Source of the DNA: Microbacterium memoriense
GTDB lineage: Bacteria; Actinomycetota; Actinomycetes; Actinomycetales; Microbacteriaceae
Assembly: GCF_025398275.1 (NCBI RefSeq)
Contig: NZ_JAODOR010000003.1
Coordinates: 124,001-188,000 of the forward strand
Reading direction: 5' to 3'
DNA: 64,000 bases
The notes under the pieces were generated by a model. That model saw only the letters and a program-made list of their open reading frames with translations, was not told the origin of the DNA and ran no database searches. Positions within the stretch are counted from its first letter, which is position 1, and each line of letters starts with the position of its first letter. The position numbers were made by a program, and so were the translations under genes. This document shows, piece by piece, positions 52,247 through 60,387 of this stretch.

Positions 52247-53419
52247 ATGTCCACCACTCTCGCTCCTGCTCCGGCCGTTCCTCTGAGGATCGGCCCGATC
52301 ACGCTCGACGCGCCCGTCGTGCTGGCGCCGATGGCCGGGATCACGAACACGGCGTTCCGGCGGCTGTGCCGTGAATACGGTGCGGGTCTGTACGTCAGCG
52401 AGATGATCACGACCCGTGCGCTCGTCGAGGGCAATGCCACGACCCGCCGCCTCATCCGGCATCACGAGTCCGAGACGCCGCGCTCGATCCAGCTGTACGG
52501 GGTGGACCCTGCCACGACCGAGGCTGCGGTGCGCATCCTCGTCGAGGAAGACCACGCCGACCACATCGATCTGAACTTCGGCTGCCCGGTCCCGAAAGTG
52601 ACCCGCAAGGGCGGCGGCGCAGCCCTCCCGTGGAAGCTCGGCCTGTTCCGCGAGATCGTCACGCGCGCCGCGCGCGCAGCCGAGCACATTCCGCTGACGG
52701 TCAAGATGCGCAAGGGCATCGACGCCGATCACCTGACTTATCTCGACGCCGGGCGCATCGCGGAAGATGCCGGGGTCGCCGCCGTCGCCCTCCACGCGCG
52801 GACCGCGTCGGAGTTCTATTCCGGAACGGCGGACTGGGAGGCGATCGCCACGCTCAAGCGTGCGGTGACCGGCATTCCGGTGCTCGGCAACGGCGACATC
52901 TGGTCGGCGGCGGATGCGCAGCGCATGATGGCCGAGACCGGCTGCGACGGCGTCGTCGTCGGGCGTGGATGCCTCGGCCGCCCGTGGTTGTTCGGCGACC
53001 TCGCGCGCGGCCTCGGCGGGCCGGATGCCGCACACGGACAGCCGGTGGATGCGACCCTCGGGTTCGTTGCGGACGCGTTCCGCCGTCACGCCGAACTTCT
53101 CGTCGAGTTCTTCGAAGACGAAGGCCGCGGATGCCGCGACATCCGCAAGCACGTCGCCTGGTATTTCAAGGGGTATCCCGTCGGCGGCGAGACGCGGGCA
53201 GAGTTGGCGACGGCGTCGACCCTCGCCGAGATCGACGACCTGCTCGCGACCCTCGATCTCGGCGCGCCCTACCCCGGTGCCGCAGCCGAAGGTCAGCGCG
53301 GGCGCGCCGGCACCCCCAAGCGGCCGGCGCTGCCGGATCGTTGGTTGGAGTCGCGTGAACTGAATTCCGCCGAGTCCTCCGCGATCGCCGACGCCGAGTT
53401 GGATTCCAGTGGCGGCTGA
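52247..53419 (+). CDS. dusB: tRNA-dihydrouridine synthase
   Basis: This flavoenzyme of about 390 residues reduces uridines in tRNA D-loops. The N-terminal TIM barrel holds LAPMAGITNTAFR. The catalytic Cys is in LNFGCPVPKVTRKGGGAAL. FMN phosphate binding is in GNGDIW and GVVVGRGCLGRPWLF. The C-terminal helical domain follows. A GAGAAT hexamer sits 7 nt before the ATG. dusB-dgt-dnaG is a standing actinobacterial order, and it overlaps dgt by 11 nt. Confidence 0.95.
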   Translation: MSTTLAPAPAVPLRIGPITLDAPVVLAPMAGITNTAFRRLCREYGAGLYVSEMITTRALVEGNATTRRLIRHHESETPRSIQLYGVDPATTEAAVRILVEEDHADHIDLNFGCPVPKVTRKGGGAALPWKLGLFREIVTRAARAAEHIPLTVKMRKGIDADHLTYLDAGRIAEDAGVAAVALHARTASEFYSGTADWEAIATLKRAVTGIPVLGNGDIWSAADAQRMMAETGCDGVVVGRGCLGRPWLFGDLARGLGGPDAAHGQPVDATLGFVADAFRRHAELLVEFFEDEGRGCRDIRKHVAWYFKGYPVGGETRAELATASTLAEIDDLLATLDLGAPYPGAAAEGQRGRAGTPKRPALPDRWLESRELNSAESSAIADAELDSSGG

Positions 53420-54830
53420 CGCGGGCGGCGTGGGGATCTCGGCGGGCCGGCCCTCCGGTTACGACGAGCGAGACGCCGCGCGCTTCCATCCCGAACAGCA
53501 CCGCTCGCGCCGCGATGGGTTCGCGCGGGATCGTGCCCGTGTGCTCCACTCCGCGGCGCTGCGACGGCTGGCGGCCAAGACGCAGGTGCTCAGCCCCGCG
53601 AGTCCCGCCGATTTCGCGCGCAACCGTCTGACCCATTCGCTCGAGGTCGCGCAGGTGGGACGCGAGCTCGCGATCGCGCTCGAACTCTCGCCCGACGTCG
53701 TCGACACGGCATGCCTGAGTCATGATCTGGGTCACCCGCCGTTCGGTCACAACGGCGAGCGTGCGCTCAACGATTGGGCCGAAGACATCGGCGGTTTCGA
53801 GGGGAACGCGCAGTCGCTGCGGATCCTCTCGCGCCTGGAGCCCAAAGTCGTCGACGCCGAGGGGCACAGCGTCGGGCTCAACCTCACGCGCGCGAGCCTC
53901 GACGCGACGTGCAAATACCCCTGGACGGTCGAGCACGCCATTCCCGACCCCGGGGGGCGGCAGAAGTTCGGCGTGTACCCGGAGGACGAAGCGGTGTTCC
54001 GCTGGATGCGCGAGGGTGCGCCCGGGCGACTCCGCTGCATCGAGGCCGAGGTCATGGATCTCTCCGACGACATCGCCTACTCGGTGCACGACTTCGAGGA
54101 TGCGATCCTCAACGGGTATCTCGATCCCCGCCGCCTGTCCGACGCACGCGAGCGGGAGGCGCTGCTGACGGCGATCCAGTCGTGGGTCGGATACGGATTC
54201 TCCCGGGATGAGCTGGGCGATGCGCTGTACCGCCTGACCCGCCTCCCGGAGTGGATCGCCGAGTTCGACGGCTCGCGCGCGGCCGTCGCGCGCCTGAAGA
54301 ACCTGACGAGCGATCTCATCGGTCGATTCGCGCGCGCCGCGACGACCGCGACCCGCGAGCACTACGCCACCCCGGTGCTCACCCGCTTCGGTGGTCGCAT
54401 GATCATCCCGCGCGTCATCGAGGTCGAGATGGCGGTCCTCAAAGGCGTCATCGGGGCGTTCGTCGTCTCGATCGAAGGACGCAAGGGTCTCTACAAAGAG
54501 CAACGACGCGTGCTCAAACGGCTCGCCACGGCTCTCTGGGAGCGTCCGGACGAGCTCGACGGTCTCCACGCCGAGGATTTCGTGGCTGCCCCGACGGATT
54601 CGGCGCGCCGCCGCGTCGTCGTCGACCAGGTCGCGAGCCTCACGGATCGTTTCGCGATCGAATGGCACGCGCGCCTCGTGGGGCCCGTCGACCTGCGTGA
54701 GCTCGGACTGTGGTCCTCGGATGCCCGGGTCACCGCGTCGCACGCCTACGCGCTCCCCGAGCCGATCGAAGGCTTGGGCCACGACATGGTCACCGGCGCG
54801 GGCGAGTCGCCCTCGGCAGCGGGGCACTGA
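53409..54830 (+). CDS. dgt: Deoxyguanosinetriphosphate triphosphohydrolase-like protein
   Basis: This 473-residue HD-domain enzyme hydrolyses dNTPs to deoxynucleoside and triphosphate. Metal ligands are in RNRLTHSLEV (His) and SHDLGHPPFGHNGE (His-Asp and downstream His). A further Asp is in MDLSDDIAYSVHD. It is the dGTPase type 2 form found in actinobacteria. The GTG start lies within the end of dusB, and its TGA shares one base with the dnaG ATG. Confidence 0.95.
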   Translation: MAADAGGVGISAGRPSGYDERDAARFHPEQHRSRRDGFARDRARVLHSAALRRLAAKTQVLSPASPADFARNRLTHSLEVAQVGRELAIALELSPDVVDTACLSHDLGHPPFGHNGERALNDWAEDIGGFEGNAQSLRILSRLEPKVVDAEGHSVGLNLTRASLDATCKYPWTVEHAIPDPGGRQKFGVYPEDEAVFRWMREGAPGRLRCIEAEVMDLSDDIAYSVHDFEDAILNGYLDPRRLSDAREREALLTAIQSWVGYGFSRDELGDALYRLTRLPEWIAEFDGSRAAVARLKNLTSDLIGRFARAATTATREHYATPVLTRFGGRMIIPRVIEVEMAVLKGVIGAFVVSIEGRKGLYKEQRRVLKRLATALWERPDELDGLHAEDFVAAPTDSARRRVVVDQVASLTDRFAIEWHARLVGPVDLRELGLWSSDARVTASHAYALPEPIEGLGHDMVTGAGESPSAAGH

Positions 54831-56683
54831 TGGCCCGCATCCGTCAGGCCGACGTCGACGAAGTCAAGGCTCGCACGAACATCGCTGACATCGTGGGCGA
54901 ACGGGTTGCCCTGAAATCGGCCGGCGTGGGCTCGATGAAGGGCCTGTGCCCGTTTCACGATGAGCGAAGCCCCAGCTTCCACGTGCGTCCGCAGGTCGGC
55001 TACTACCACTGCTTCGGATGCGGCGAATCCGGCGATGTCTATTCCTTCCTCCGCGCGATGGATCACGTCTCGTTCACCGAGGCCGTCGAGCGCCTCGCGG
55101 GGCGGATCGGGTTCGCGCTCCATTACGAAGACGGGGGAGCGGCGCCGGAGACCAGCGGGCGGACGCGGCTCTACCAGGCCAATTCCGCGGCGGCGGAATG
55201 GTTCCGCGGACAGTTGTCCTCACCGGAGGCCGACGCCGCGCGCCGATTCCTCGGGGAGCGGGGTTTCGATGCGGGCGCGGCCGCGCACTTCGGTGTCGGC
55301 TACGCCCCGAAGGGCTGGAACGGCGTCCGCGACGCCATGAAGGCGCAGGGGTTCACCGACGACGAACTGACGACGGCGGGGCTCCTGTCGCAGGGCCAAC
55401 GCGGCGTGTACGACCGCTTCCGCGGTCGGCTCGTCTGGCCGATCCGCGATGTCACGGGTCAGACGATCGGGTTCGGCGCGCGCAAGCTCTACGACGACGA
55501 TCAGGGCCCGAAATACCTCAACACCCCCGAGACGCCGATCTACAAGAAGGCGCAGGTGCTGTACGGGCTCGACCTCGCCAAGAAGGACATCTCACGCTCG
55601 CATCGCGTCGTCGTCGTCGAGGGGTACACCGATGTGATGGCGTGCCATCTGGCCGGAATCACCACCGCGATCGCGAGCTGCGGTACGGCGTTCGGCTCCG
55701 ATCACATCACGGTGCTGCGACGCGTCATGGGCGATGACACGGCATCCGGTGAAGTGATCTTCACGTTCGATCCGGATGCCGCCGGCCAGAAGGCGGCGCT
55801 GCGCGCCTTCGGCGACGAGAAGCGGTTCGCGGCGCAGACCTATGTCGCCGTCGGCCCGGATGGCTTGGATCCGTGCGACCTGCGTCTGCATCGGGGCGAC
55901 GCCGCGGTCCGCGCGATCATGGACGACAAGACCCCGATGTTCGAGTTCGTGATGGACCAGCGTCTCGCCGGCTACGACCTCTCCACGGTGGAAGGGCGCG
56001 TGGGAGCCCTGCGCGCCGCCGCACCGATCGTCGCCGAGATCCGTGACCCGGCGCTGCGACCCGGCTACACGCGAGTGCTCGCTCGCAAGCTCGGCATGGA
56101 CCTCAGCGAAGTCCGTCCCGCCGTCGAACGCGCCACCCGGGCCGCACGTGCGGCATCCGAGGCTCTCACGACGCCCCTCGCCCCTACGGCGGGCGAGGAG
56201 ACACCCGTCGCTCGCGTCACGATTGCGTCGCTTCCGCGGACGGCCGACGTCGCGCTGGAGCGCGACGCGCTCATGGGCGTGCTCCAGTACGGGCACTTGC
56301 TCGATGCAGCCGAGACGGATGCCGCCCTCGCCGTCCCGATGTCGCACCCCGCATTGGATGCCGTGCGGCTCTCGATCGCCGCACAGTCCGACCGCACACG
56401 TATCGGCTGGGCTTCCACCGCCGTCGAAGCCACCCGGGAACCGTTCCGCTCGCTCGCCGTCGAACTGCTCACGGCGACCTTCCCCGCGCTGACCGAAACC
56501 GAGGCGGAAGCCTCGGCGCGCTCGCTCTGCCTGCGGCTGCGGGTCCGCGCCGTCGACCGCGAGAAACTCGATCTTCTCGGCGCCATCCAGCGCGTGCCGC
56601 CCGACTCGGAAGAGGGGCGACGCGTCCGTGTCGCTCTTCGCGAACTCGACCAGCGGCGCCGTGGTCTCAGCGAGGAGAAGTAG
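54830..56683 (+). CDS. dnaG: DNA primase
   Basis: This primase of about 617 residues makes RNA primers at the replication fork. The N-terminal zinc finger is C40-x2-H43...C61-x2-C64 (CPFH and CFGC). The catalytic TOPRIM domain has VVVEGYTDVMA and FDPDAAGQKA. The C-terminal helicase-binding domain is divergent, as usual. The start ATG overlaps the dgt stop. It is the third gene of the dusB-dgt-dnaG operon. Confidence 0.97.
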   Translation: MARIRQADVDEVKARTNIADIVGERVALKSAGVGSMKGLCPFHDERSPSFHVRPQVGYYHCFGCGESGDVYSFLRAMDHVSFTEAVERLAGRIGFALHYEDGGAAPETSGRTRLYQANSAAAEWFRGQLSSPEADAARRFLGERGFDAGAAAHFGVGYAPKGWNGVRDAMKAQGFTDDELTTAGLLSQGQRGVYDRFRGRLVWPIRDVTGQTIGFGARKLYDDDQGPKYLNTPETPIYKKAQVLYGLDLAKKDISRSHRVVVVEGYTDVMACHLAGITTAIASCGTAFGSDHITVLRRVMGDDTASGEVIFTFDPDAAGQKAALRAFGDEKRFAAQTYVAVGPDGLDPCDLRLHRGDAAVRAIMDDKTPMFEFVMDQRLAGYDLSTVEGRVGALRAAAPIVAEIRDPALRPGYTRVLARKLGMDLSEVRPAVERATRAARAASEALTTPLAPTAGEETPVARVTIASLPRTADVALERDALMGVLQYGHLLDAAETDAALAVPMSHPALDAVRLSIAAQSDRTRIGWASTAVEATREPFRSLAVELLTATFPALTETEAEASARSLCLRLRVRAVDREKLDLLGAIQRVPPDSEEGRRVRVALRELDQRRRGLSEEK

Positions 56684-56707
56684 CGCGCGGGGAGCGAACC
56701 GGGCAGG

Positions 56708-57481
56708 ATGAAGCGCATGCCCCGCCTCGCCGATGACGCACCCGTGATCCGCGCGACCGACCTGTCTCTCGCCCGCGGGGGAGTGCGTGTCGTCGACGGC
56801 GCGACGTTCACGCTCCCGCGCGCCGGGGCGCTGGCGCTCATGGGCCCGACCGGAGCCGGCAAATCGAGCCTGGCCGCGATCCTCTCCGGCATCCGGCAAG
56901 ATTCGCTCACCGTCGCCGGCGGCGATGCCACGGTCGAAGGAATCTCGGTGCGCCGCGGTGGTCGCAAACTCCGCGTGCGGGGCTATGTCACGGGTTATCT
57001 CGCCCAGGGCGCCGGGTCGAACCTTCCCGCGCGCTTGACCGTCTCGGAAGTCATCGGCGAGCCCATCACGGCTCGTGATCGCCGGGTCAACTCCCGCGCG
57101 CTCGCGATCCGTGTCGCCGGTCTCCTCGACGAACTGGAACTGCCGCTCGGTGCGGCCGCCAAATACCCCTACGAGCTCAGCTCCGGAATGCGGCAGCGTG
57201 TCGCCCTCGCCCGGGCCCTGGTCTTGCAGCCGCGACTGTTCGTCGGCGACGACCCGTACGCCAACCTCGATCTCGAAGTGCGCCGCGCCGCACGTGACGC
57301 GCTGCTGCGTCGTCGCGATGCCGACGGGATGGCGCTGCTCATCGTCACCAACGATCCCGAAGCGGTACGAGAACTCGACGGCGATGTCCTGGTTCTGCAC
57401 GGCGGGAACACGGTCGGCTACGGACACGGCGCGGGAGAGCTGCTGTGGACGCCGGATGGTCGGGATCGTCTCGCCTCGTGA
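56708..57481 (+). CDS. Lone ABC ATPase with altered Walker B and H-switch
   Basis: This 257-residue ABC domain without a neighbouring permease gene follows dnaG by 24 nt. Walker A GPTGAGKSS is intact and the signature is LSSGMRQR, like peptide-importer ATPases. Walker B reads LFVGDDP: the catalytic Glu is replaced by Asp (D182). The H-switch His is replaced by Asn (N215, IVTNDPE). Both changes usually cripple ATP hydrolysis, so it may be a slow or regulatory ATPase, or may pair with an active ATPase. Partner unknown. Confidence 0.83.
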   Translation: MKRMPRLADDAPVIRATDLSLARGGVRVVDGATFTLPRAGALALMGPTGAGKSSLAAILSGIRQDSLTVAGGDATVEGISVRRGGRKLRVRGYVTGYLAQGAGSNLPARLTVSEVIGEPITARDRRVNSRALAIRVAGLLDELELPLGAAAKYPYELSSGMRQRVALARALVLQPRLFVGDDPYANLDLEVRRAARDALLRRRDADGMALLIVTNDPEAVRELDGDVLVLHGGNTVGYGHGAGELLWTPDGRDRLAS

Positions 57482-57562
57482 CACGCGCGACGTGCGCCTC
57501 GCGTCGCGCGGACCTCTCGAGCTTTGCTAGGATGATCTGGTTGCCCGCTCGCGGGTGACTGA

Positions 57563-57635
57563 TCCTCGGTAGCTCAATTGGCAGAGCAGCCGGCTGTTAA
57601 CCGGCAGGTTCTTGGTTCGAGTCCAAGCCGGGGAG
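57563..57635 (+). tRNA. tRNA-Asn (anticodon GTT)
   Basis: A full cloverleaf is visible. The 7-bp acceptor stem (57563-57569 with 57628-57634) has one T-G wobble. The D-arm is GCTC...GAGC, the anticodon loop CTGTTAA carries GTT, and the T-arm is CTTGG-TTCGAGT-CCAAG. The discriminator is G and the 3' CCA is not encoded. Confidence 0.96.
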
Positions 57636-57636
57636 C

Positions 57637-57668
57637 GAAGGGCCCTGGACTCCACTCCGGGGCCCTTC
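57637..57668 (+). terminator. Terminator after tRNA-Asn
   Basis: A 12-bp stem with one G-T wobble (57637-57648 with 57657-57668) and an 8-nt loop is followed by TTCATTT, directly after the tRNA. Confidence 0.88.
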
Positions 57669-57752
57669 TTCATTTCCCCACCATCGCGTGATCATCGCTT
57701 CGGATTCGCTGACAGAATCGGACCGTGGGCACAGCGAAGCGGCAACGACCGC

Positions 57753-58580
57753 ATGAGTGATGTGATCGCCGCCGTGCACGCGCTCGAGCACCGCGGAGTG
57801 CGCTGGAGCATCCGCGTCACGCCCCTCGACGAGCCCGACGCGGCGATTTTCGAGCATAATCCCGACCGGGTACTGCCGACCGCGAGCGCCGCCAAGATCC
57901 TTGTGCTCGTGGCCGCGGCATCCGCGATGGAAAGCGGTGAGCTGGATCCTGCCGAACCGCTTTCCCGCTCGGTCGTGACGCCCGTGGCTGACTCAGGCAT
58001 CTGGCAGTCGCTCGCCGCAGACACGCTCCCAGCCGCCGACGTGGCTCTTCTTGTCGGCGCAGCATCTGACAATTGGGCGACGAACGTCCTCCTCATGCGG
58101 CTCGGCGGCGTCGAGCGTATCCGCGCGATGGCCGCGGAGCGTGGCGTCTCCGATGTCGACCTCCACGACATCGTTCGCGACGTTCGTACGGCACAGGACC
58201 CGGCGACGCTGAGTTCAGGTTCTGCGCGCGGCTACACCGATGCTCTGGTGCGGTTGTGGACCGACTCGGGCCTTCGCCCCGCGGTTTCGGCGCGCGTTCG
58301 CGGGTGGCTGAGCGAGGGACTCGACCTCAGCATGGTGGGCGGCGCGTTCGGACTCGATCCGCTTTCACACCGCGAATCCGACCGCGGTTACCGTCTGGCC
58401 AACAAGACCGGAACCGACCTCGGGATCCGCGTGGACGTCGGAGTCGTCGCTGGCCCCGCGCGGAGCCTCGCGTATGCGGCGATTGCCAGCTGGACCGACG
58501 AAGCCGATCCCTCGCTGCGCGAGGACGTCCTCGCGGCGATGGGTCTGCTGGGTCAGACGCTGCGAACGCACGTCGACTGA
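57753..58580 (+). CDS. Serine beta-lactamase-fold hydrolase (class A-like)
   Basis: This 275-residue protein has the three elements of penicillin-binding serine hydrolases: S45-x-x-K48 (TASAAKI), S105-D-N107, and K218-T-G220. No signal peptide is seen, so it is probably cytoplasmic, unlike true secreted beta-lactamases. The omega-loop ExxLN deacylation motif of class A enzymes is not recognisable, which argues against efficient lactam hydrolysis. It may act as an esterase or amidase. Start ATG 57753 is chosen since the fold begins soon after. It is a single gene downstream of tRNA-Asn. Confidence 0.82.
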   Translation: MSDVIAAVHALEHRGVRWSIRVTPLDEPDAAIFEHNPDRVLPTASAAKILVLVAAASAMESGELDPAEPLSRSVVTPVADSGIWQSLAADTLPAADVALLVGAASDNWATNVLLMRLGGVERIRAMAAERGVSDVDLHDIVRDVRTAQDPATLSSGSARGYTDALVRLWTDSGLRPAVSARVRGWLSEGLDLSMVGGAFGLDPLSHRESDRGYRLANKTGTDLGIRVDVGVVAGPARSLAYAAIASWTDEADPSLREDVLAAMGLLGQTLRTHVD

Positions 58581-58605
58581 GTGAGCGCCGGCCCGACGGC
58601 GGACG

Positions 58606-59172
58606 CTACGCGTCGAGGTCGTCGATGCCCGGAGTCCAGGCTTGGCCCGGCTTACCCCACCCGCGTTTGCGCGCGAGCTTCTGCACGGTCTTCCAATCGC
58701 TGTCGTCGAGCCGGTCGAGATAAAGGATGCCGTCGAGGTGATCGAACTCGTGCTGCATGATCCGCGCACGCCAGCCGTCCACCTCAATGCGCACCGGATT
58801 GCCGTCGAGGTCGGTCCCGGTCACGAGAACTTCATCGGAGCGGCGCAACGCAAATCGCTCGCCGGGGAAAGACAAGCATCCTTCCGATTCTTCATCGGGA
58901 TCGGGAGCACCCGGCTCGAGAGGCCGCATCCACAGTTCGGGGTTGATGATCACGCCACGCCACGGAGCGCCGTCGTCGTCCGCGTAGGTGTAGGTGAAGA
59001 TCCGCAGCGATACGCCGACCTGGGGGGCCGCCAGGCCCACACCGGGGGCGGCATCCATCGTGTCGAACATGTCGGCGACGAGCTCGCGCACCTCGTCGGT
59101 GATCGCCTCGACGGGTGCAGCGGGGGAGTGAAGGGCGGGGTCGCCCATGATGCGAATCGGAAGAACAGCCAC
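58606..59172 (-). CDS. def: Peptide deformylase
   Basis: This 188-residue metalloenzyme removes the N-formyl group from nascent proteins. All three motifs are present: GVGLAAPQ (residues 44-51), EGCLS with metal ligand C99, and H141-E142-x-x-H145. Length is typical of the actinobacterial form with an extra C-terminal tail (ending near WGKPGQAWTPG). It starts with GTG; TAGGCT lies 6 nt upstream, so a leaderless mRNA is likely. Confidence 0.96.
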   Translation of the reverse strand: MAVLPIRIMGDPALHSPAAPVEAITDEVRELVADMFDTMDAAPGVGLAAPQVGVSLRIFTYTYADDDGAPWRGVIINPELWMRPLEPGAPDPDEESEGCLSFPGERFALRRSDEVLVTGTDLDGNPVRIEVDGWRARIMQHEFDHLDGILYLDRLDDSDWKTVQKLARKRGWGKPGQAWTPGIDDLDA

Positions 59173-59178
59173 GTCCTG

Positions 59179-59208
59179 AGCCTACCGATCGCCTTCGGCC
59201 GTTAGTGT
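59179..59208. promoter_or_regulatory. Back-to-back leaderless promoters of def and the DMT gene
   Basis: Minus strand: TAGGCT (59179-59184), 6 nt before the def GTG. Plus strand: TAGTGT (59203-59208), 6 nt before the GTG at 59215. Only 18 nt separate the two -10 elements, so each gene's expected -35 lies on the other's -10. Confidence 0.65.
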
Positions 59209-59214
59209 CGAGGG

Positions 59215-60282
59215 GTGATGGATGCCGCCTCGACAATCGGAGATGTCACCGATCAACTGGTCGGCGTCTTCGACGATCCCAAGATCCTCATCGGCATCCC
59301 GCTGGCTCTTCTCGGTGCCGTTTTCATGTCGTTCGGTGCGCAGTATCAGCATCGCGGAGTGCAGAAAGTCGAACGCCTCACGCAGGTCAACGGTGGCAAC
59401 GGGCTGACCGGCGCGCAACTCGTCAACCTGTTGCGGCGACCGTCCTGGGTGGCCGGGACCGTCATGCTGGGCCTCGCGATCGTGTGCCAGTTGGCCGCGC
59501 TGTCGTTCGCTCCGCTTATCCTCGTCCAGCCGCTCGGGGCGATCTCGCTCGTGATCACGACGTTGCTGAATGCACGCATCAGCGGTCATACGCCCACGAA
59601 GCGTTCGATCAGCGCGATTGCGCTGTGCGTGGGCGGCATTTTCCTGTTCGTGACGATCGCCGCGATCTATGCCACGGAGACGCCGGTCAGCGACGCGCAA
59701 CTCGTGACGATTCTCGTGATCCTCGCCGTTGTCGTGGTCGCTTTGGGCTCGCTGTGGTTCTGGCTGCGTCGCCGCGCGAACGCCCTGTTCTACATCGTCG
59801 GCGCCGGCATCATCTACGGCTTCGTCGCGACGCTCGCGAAGGTCGTGATCAGCCGCATCCAATCGGGTGACTTCGAGTGGCTCACCGTGGTGTGTGTCGT
59901 CGCCCTCATCGCCGGCACTGCGGTCGGCGCGTACTTCGTTCAGACCGCCTATGCGTCCGGCCCGCCCGACCTCGTCATCGCGGGGCTCACCGTGATCGAT
60001 CCGATCGTGGCGATCATCATCGGGCTCGCCGTTCTGCAGGAGGCCGCCACGGCTCCGTGGGGAGCTTTCGTCGGGTTCGGGTTCGCTGGGCTTCTCGCGA
60101 TCGCGGGCGTCTTTCAGCTCGCGCGCTATCACCCGCAGATCGTCAGCGACAGCCAGGAGATCCCGATTCAGCGCGGTAGCGACGGGCAGCCCTCCACCGG
60201 ATCGATCCGCATCACCGAAGCGGTATCGAGGGTCTGGCCCGATCCGCCGACGCGCGATCGTGACGGTCGTTCACCCCGGTAA
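59215..60282 (+). CDS. DMT/NIPA-like membrane transporter
   Basis: This 355-residue protein has about nine or ten membrane helices and a short soluble C-terminal tail. The segment FAPLILVQPLGAISLVITTLLNARI and the later PPDLVIAGLTVIDPIVAIIIG match the DMT-superfamily group containing NIPA-type magnesium transporters and EamA relatives. Substrate is unknown. Start is GTG 59215, or ATG 59218 directly following; the -10 spacing favours 59215. Confidence 0.85.
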   Translation: MMDAASTIGDVTDQLVGVFDDPKILIGIPLALLGAVFMSFGAQYQHRGVQKVERLTQVNGGNGLTGAQLVNLLRRPSWVAGTVMLGLAIVCQLAALSFAPLILVQPLGAISLVITTLLNARISGHTPTKRSISAIALCVGGIFLFVTIAAIYATETPVSDAQLVTILVILAVVVVALGSLWFWLRRRANALFYIVGAGIIYGFVATLAKVVISRIQSGDFEWLTVVCVVALIAGTAVGAYFVQTAYASGPPDLVIAGLTVIDPIVAIIIGLAVLQEAATAPWGAFVGFGFAGLLAIAGVFQLARYHPQIVSDSQEIPIQRGSDGQPSTGSIRITEAVSRVWPDPPTRDRDGRSPR

Positions 60283-60295
60283 AGTCGAAGGACAG

Positions 60296-60369
60296 GGGGC
60301 GGTGGCCAAGCTGGTCAAGGCAGCGGGCTCATAACCCGACGATCGTGGGTTCAAGTCCCACCCGCCCTA
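60296..60369 (+). tRNA. tRNA with CAT anticodon (Met or Ile2)
   Basis: The acceptor stem GGGGCGG (60296-60302) pairs with CCGCCCT (60362-60368), giving a G1-U72 wobble and discriminator A. The anticodon loop is CTCATAA (CAT). Three G-C pairs flank the loop, with a G27-A43 mismatch below them. The T-arm is GTGGG-TTCAAGT-CCCAC. No CCA is encoded. Initiator-like GGG/CCC pairs are present, but the rest does not look like actinobacterial initiator tRNA. Elongator Met or the Ile2 tRNA (lysidine-modified) remain the best options. Confidence 0.9.
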
Positions 60370-60387
60370 CGAGGATCGCGCTGCTGG

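Noticed and set aside
55592-57484. Minus-strand open frame of about 630 residues
   Set aside because: It is antisense to dnaG and the lone ABC ATPase gene; composition typical of shadows.
57563-57668. tRNA-Asn as an integration site
   Set aside because: No integrase gene, no repeated tRNA 3' end and no prophage genes were seen nearby.
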